Shown one piece after another: positions 59,401-64,000 of a DNA stretch of 64,000 bases. Source of the DNA: Ciona intestinalis (Eukaryota > Chordata > Ascidiacea > Phlebobranchia > Cionidae). The position numbers were made by a program, and so were the translations under genes. The notes below the pieces were generated by a model. It made no database searches and had not been told where the DNA came from. It saw nothing but the letters and a program-made list of their open reading frames with translations. Location: the NCBI RefSeq assembly GCF_000224145.3, contig NC_020176.2:4986691-5050690 (forward strand). Reading direction: 5' to 3'. The stretch's first letter is position 1. The number at the start of each line of letters is the position of its first letter.

Positions 59401-62400
59401 GTTGTTGTCAATGGTAAGGAGAAACTGTTTGAAAGTAGACCCATGTATGACACTCGTCTTCACATGTTTGTTGTGTTCACACGACTTATTGTTAAGCCAC
59501 GATTGTTACAATATTGTGACGCGACAAACGTCGTGTCGAGACGCCATCGCCTTGCCAAGGACGCGTATTCTCGCCCAGCACGTTTGTAGTTACATGTTTT
59601 ACACCGAACACAATGAATCGTTCCTCCATAATACCTGTGTACCGAACTACCGACCCTATTATAGCTTATGACGCAACAATATTCACTCCCGGATGTTACA
59701 GTTAGCGGAAAAAAATATTTTGTCATTTTTAACTTCGCACCTAGCAACGACGCCAATGACGTCATCATTAAATGACGTCATAAGGACCTTGTCCTTCGTG
59801 TATGGCGTAAGAATAACTGAGGTTGGTCGGTGCCAAATATGCGAGAAAGTTTATGTTGAAGCTAAATGACGAACGACGCTTATAATAGCTAGCGTCTGAT
59901 TTCGAACGAGTATTTCGCTCTATCTTGATTCTCCTAAAACCTCGTTTTTTTCGCCGTCTCGCCCGTCGCGTACGCGGTGCCGAATTTAGCCGTTTTTTCC
60001 CGTGAGAAAGTATTGCTGCGCGTGGGTCGGATAGTTCTTTGTCGCATGTGACAACCACCTTCCTTTAATTGCTTTTGGAGCGGGTTATGTCAGCTCGTTT
60101 GCCGGCGCAGGTGCGGCACGCGCTGCCTGATCCTTTCAATTTGTTCCATTCGTGCCGTGTATTATGTCTGCCCGGGCACTGCTTATTAACTAAGACCATG
60201 AATTACGCGGACCGTACCAAGTTCGATTAAACGGAAAATAATAATTTTATAAAAATGTTACTCAGCTCTTTCATCCCACGAACCGCGCATGGTGGTATAG
60301 ATTTATAATTGCCTTAATATCATTAGGCGTAATGCTCTTATATAAACAAGACGGACTTATCCCGGTGAGACGGCTGTCAGTGTTGTGTTGACACATTAAA
60401 CCAATGGCAGTAAAACCATGGGATCCGCCCGCGGCTACCAAGGCTCAGTATCTTCACGCTAACCAGTTGTTTACCTTCTATATGAGAGAGAAATTAGGTC
60501 TAGGATGAAATTGTAATGCGAGTCATCCCGGTCAAGGCAACTTGAACGTCCAACTACCAGTATGCAGCCACGCGACCGACGTTCCGACTTCCTGTTCCCT
60601 CCCCGCTCTTCCAAACGCTTCGCTTCACGCCCAGTCAATTTAAGCATTGATCCGAGTTAAAAATAGGATTTTTTGATAACATTAACGATTTTCATATAAA
60701 AGATACGACATTGCGGGGTTTTACCTCAAGGCATGGGACGGCGTGTTGTATGATCGTTGTAATCATTAACTATTTCAAACAAACGCCAGATGCTAACCGG
60801 TCGCGTGGCCGTCTGCCTAGTGGGGTAAACAGGAACGCTTAACCTTCCAGGGTCTCCTGCCTTAGTTTTGTAAACGCTGCAGATAAAACACGAAAGATTT
60901 CGAAACCTTCCTTATCGTTCAGCCGCCGCAAAATTCGTCAAACGCGAAGTTAAGACCCAACATCGTTTTTACGTGTTACAGTACAGAGCTGGATGATCTC
61001 TCATATATCCTCCCACTCCTCCCGTCTTTGTTTCTTTCCTTCTCCTCCCGCCTCGCGCCGAGCATTCCTTTGCTTTCCCTGGGTCGAGGGGCGCGTGGGA
61101 AAGTCAACCATGCGTGACCAACGCCCCCACCACCCCGCTTATGTATAGCACTGTGACGTAACAACCCCTGCATTCGACAATCTTTCGCCCATGTGTTGTC
61201 TGTACTTTCCGAATCGCGGTATAGACAGTGGTACACGATAACTGATTGAATCTAGAGACATAGACGTTACTGCAGATTGACGGATTCGGTATTTTGTTTT
61301 TCGTCTCATTCCAAACCAGTATTTGATTCGCCTCCCATTTTAACGAGGTGGTGAAGTTGAATGTTATTCGTGTTCTTTCCCCGTTCGTACAACCGCCACC
61401 ATGCGACGTGTAATCTTCGTTTCATATATATATATACACGAGGTTGCAACGTTGGTTTTGCTAAACCTTTTTCTACCATCAGATAAGCCGAGTCTAAGCG
61501 TGGGAACGGCTCACCTAGAGATGCTTATCTCACACGCGCGCGCGCATGCGTGTTCGCACGACTTTTGTCTCCACAAGTTTAACCGAACGTTTTGCATGCT
61601 CGTGTTGACGCTTGAGCAAAATAAGTCGACATGGCTTCACTATAAAGTTGTTCATTGCCTTTAGTTTGTTCCTGAACCCCTGTGTTCGGGTTAGCGCATC
61701 AGTGAACGTCTGTATTATGTCTGGCTCGTGTTTTGCTTGGAATATTGGACGCTATGTAGTTGCTGAAGTAGCCTGAAGACCACATTGAACGTAGTTGTTG
61801 CGGTTCGTTGCATAAACAATACAACTCCTGGTTTAACTTTCACACGGGGCTATTCAACTCATCTGCGCTAACTTGTTTATTATACAGCACGGTAAATCGC
61901 TTTAGGCTTATATCAAATCGAGGTTGCGTGTTGTGCAGGTTAAGGTGTTGTAGTTGTTGGTGATTATGTTTCATCATTTTCGCGACAAGTCCACACATTG
62001 TGTCGTCACACTATAGGCTTAAACGAGGCAGTCATGCCGTCATTATAAACCAACAATTACGATTGTTGCTGAATAGTTGACCTGACATACTCTGCGGTAG
62101 GTGCAGAATATCCTACAATGTATATAGTACTGTAGTATGAGATGGTTAGCGCATATTATTCCATGTTTACTAATCATGTTATAACAATTAACAACTCTAT
62201 TTTAAGAGTCGTGAGGATACGGTTATATAATTCTCTAAATATTTGTTTACTACCAAATGGGACGATATAAGAGGATGAAAACATGATTAAGAAATATAGG
62301 ATATTATGTGCTAATGATATCCCATCTTACCCCACAGTTATATAGTTTATTACAAAATACCAAAACATTGTCGATTTCACCATAACTTTCAACAAACAGC

Positions 62401-63125
62401 CCTAAACATTATGTTTCACCTCAGATGCAACTACGGTTGGCAAGGCGATTTATGCAACGAATGTGTTCCTTACCCCGGATGTGAACATGGTACATGCATG
62501 GTGGATTGGCAGTGCGCATGCGATACCAACTGGGGAGGTTTATTATGCAACAAAAGTAAGTGTGTCGTCATAACAAAACGGCAACAGACACTCGCAAATA
62601 AATTATTCAAATTTTAAAATTTTTGGAAAAGTTCAAAAGCGTGCGTGTTGTCTAGATTAAATAATAGATTTTAAAATAACTTAAAAGTAAATTTAGTAAA
62701 AATCTTTGTTTTTTCTCTAAATTATCTAGTTGAAACAATGTTCTAAAAATACTTTAACCTAGATTGAATAATCCCGTTTAAAATGACTCAAAGTCGGATT
62801 ATTTTTTGACTCTCGTTGTATTTACAGATCTTAACTACTGTGGGACCCATAAGCCATGCATGAACGGTGGTATTTGCTCCAACCCTGAACCAGACAACTT
62901 CCAATGCTCGTGTCCCGACGGTTACAGCGGTGTAAGATGCGAAATACGTGAGTAACCCGCATATAGCATTACCAGTGAGCCGTAGCCGTTTAACACGCTC
63001 TATTTTCCCAGCTGAGTACGCGTGTGTCTCCAACCCCTGCCAGAACGGTGGATCCTGCCAGGAGATGAGCCGAGGTTTTCATTGTCAATGTGTTTCGGGT
63101 TGGGAGGGAGTGACTTGTGAACGAA
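50450..63125 (+). CDS. JAG: Jagged/Serrate-type Notch ligand, 5' part (8 exons in window, continues beyond)
   Basis: Transmembrane ligand that activates Notch on neighbouring cells. Exons: 50450-50509, 51171-51488, 57412-57460, 57660-57923, 58378-58438, 62425-62555, 62828-62947 and 63012-63125; phases close throughout and the last donor (phase 1) shows the gene continues. Domains in order: signal peptide ([20 protein letters not shown]), MNNL domain ([37 protein letters not shown]), DSL domain ([38 protein letters not shown]), EGF 1 and 2 ([31 protein letters not shown]), EGF 3 ([24 protein letters not shown]) and EGF 4. ECVPYPGC and TNWGGLLC are Jagged/Serrate/Delta hallmarks; the MNNL and EGF order fit Jagged best. 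The transmembrane end and cysteine-rich region lie outside. Introns 2 (5.9 kb) and 5 (4.0 kb) are large for this genome. Confidence 0.94.
51489..57411 (+). other. Large intron 2 of the Jagged gene
   Basis: No exon found on either strand. It includes a MITE piece (56498-56597), small direct repeats (for example two 'attctgtcatcgtgtgta' near 54000), a palindromic NRF1-like site at about 56922-56935, and many GC-rich stretches less repeat-filled than other introns, which would suit enhancers. Confidence 0.5.
56498..56597 (+). mobile_element. MITE-like element, shortened
   Basis: 'cgtcccacttggtagtaaac', 'aaccgtatcatcac' and right terminus 'ctgtcttcccccaccctact'. Left end and part of the core are missing. 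Confidence 0.75.
58460..58683 (+). repeat. SINE body and tail
   Basis: 'gctgttaccattgtgggcgt', 'ttgctccaacccagtggtca', 'aaaaatcacccacaaagttt' and 'cgaggataaataagttacat' with 'tcattcatg'. It starts about 25 bp after Jagged exon 5. Confidence 0.85.
62120..62345 (-). mobile_element. MITE-like element with duplicated right part
   Basis: Left 'tatatagtactgtagtatga', core 'caattaacaactctatttta' and 'gtttactaccaaatggga', then a stretch 'ggatattatgtgctaatgat' in the opposite sense before 'atcccatcttaccccacagt'. Looks like two copies nested or recombined. Confidence 0.7.
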
Positions 63126-64000
63126 GTAAGTTTGCTGTTTATGTTGTGTATTCATACACCTCATGCTCACTGTCGAGTTATAACATGGGTGTCTTCTTAT
63201 ACACCAGACACACATGGTGTATTCATACACCTCATGCTCACTGTCGAGTTATAACATGGGTGTCTTCTTATACACCAGACACACATGGTGTATTCATACA
63301 CCTCATGCTCACTGTCGAGTTATAACATGGGTGTCTTCTTATACACCAGACACACATGGTGTATTCATACACCTCATGCTCACTGTCGAGTTATAACATG
63401 GGTGTCTTCTTATACACCAAACACACATGGTGTATTCATACACCTCATGCTCACTGTCAAGTTATGACATTAAAATTCGCTCATGCATATATTATATTCA
63501 TCAATATTAAAGCAAGACCTTTGTTTTCTGCCTCAACGCTTACCGCAGTGGGTTTTGAACTGTCTAACTTCGGGTCGTTTAAATTATTCAATGCGTGTCT
63601 TGGCCTTTCATCAGCGATAAATTATGCATTGTTGTTTTGCACGTCCCGCTTACGGGCAATGCTGTCGTGTGGATCGCCCTTTGAAATTATTGGTGGGGAA
63701 GTAATAGTTTATATCGCTAATTTCTAGGTTTAGTAACTTGCACAAATGTCACATTAATTTTTCGATTGCATGCGCCTAGCCCGGTGCCTTGCTTGGTACT
63801 TGAACCTAGCATCTTCTAATGACATATACTATAAACAATGTCAGTAAGTTACAGGTGACATAATATGTTTGTGGTCGGTTTGATGTCACGTGTGTAGGTT
63901 TATCACGTCACAGAGGTGCATTGTTGCATCACACTCGCATTTACACGCAAGAATGACTGGGATAATGGGCTCTGTCGACGCAACAATAGACCGCAATCGT
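63126..64000 (+). other. Intron 8 of the Jagged gene, running off the window
   Basis: Begins at the exon 8 donor GTAAGT. Apart from the minisatellite, no coding exon is evident up to the window end. Confidence 0.5.
63145..63470 (+). repeat. 71 bp minisatellite array, Jagged intron 8
   Basis: About four and a half very uniform units ('tgtattcatacacctcatgc', 'tgggtgtcttcttatacacc'), the most homogeneous of the four arrays. It begins some 20 bp after the exon 8 donor. Confidence 0.96.

Larger units (their letters stand above)
58439..62424 (+). other. Large intron 5 of the Jagged gene
   Basis: Holds a SINE (58460-58683), a MITE (62120-62345), a (CG)n-like run near 61535, and no exon. The ORFs inside show no family features. 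Confidence 0.5.

Noticed and set aside
59768-60058. 96-codon Arg/Lys-rich minus-strand ORF in Jagged intron 5
   Set aside because: Composition is an effect of base content; no splice sites or recognisable motifs, and it opposes the host gene.
63214-63727. Overlapping ORFs reading through the 71 bp arrays (also at 14713-15109, 36423-37051 and 44326-44679)
   Set aside because: They are translations of a tandem repeat whose unit is not a multiple of three. Frames close after two to three units, and the arrays lie in introns on either strand.

Overview
This is animal nuclear DNA from a compact, AT-rich, intron-bearing genome. The gene set (a chordate-type TMEM98, a Jagged-type Notch ligand, COX5A, TSSK-like kinase), short introns with canonical GT-AG sites, acceptor-like sites just before start codons, and families of short tRNA-derived SINEs and MITE-like elements point to a tunicate, most likely Ciona. 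The species is inferred, not proven. Nothing bacterial, viral or CRISPR-like is present. A 50-base run of N (4903-4952) marks an assembly gap.

Layout from left to right. RPLP0, ribosomal stalk protein P0 (+, 537-4429, 7 coding exons). About 9 kb without a gene, rich in SINE and MITE copies. A PH-PDZ protein gene (+, 13770-21488, 5 exons, with a 5.4 kb repeat-filled first intron). On the minus strand, phosphoglycerate mutase (PGAM, 24658-25419, one exon, interrupted by an in-frame TAG), followed closely by a NUDT7-like CoA diphosphatase (23399-24444). The pair looks like a trans-spliced operon. RPLP2, stalk protein P2 (+, 26646-28094), convergent with COX5A (-, 28883-30036). TMEM98 (+, 31447-32145). 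A secreted protein built of about twelve EGF-like modules, one per exon (+, 34984-41110). A five-finger C2H2 zinc-finger gene (+, 41781-42434), convergent with a TSSK-like Ser/Thr kinase (-, 42784-46011). The kinase is divergent from a small basic protein gene (+, 46183-47389) across a 171 bp shared promoter carrying two CRE-like sites. Finally the 5' part of a Jagged/Serrate Notch ligand (+, 50450 to beyond the window), covering signal peptide, MNNL, DSL and the first EGF repeats.

How the genes relate: P0 and P2 are both subunits of the ribosomal GTPase-activating stalk and end in the same acidic tail. PGAM and NUDT7-like share a strand and a very short spacer. The kinase and basic protein share a promoter. 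The rest are unrelated housekeeping, extracellular or signalling genes.

Four repeat classes explain much of the non-coding DNA: a tRNA-derived SINE of about 320 bp, a MITE of about 190 bp with inverted GGGTGGGG...GGGACA termini, a 71 bp minisatellite found in four different introns and apparently related to the SINE tail, and a looser dispersed repeat containing 'gggacctcacccatatag'. Exon boundaries below were worked out by hand from splice consensus, reading phase and family resemblance; all listed multi-exon models close in frame.
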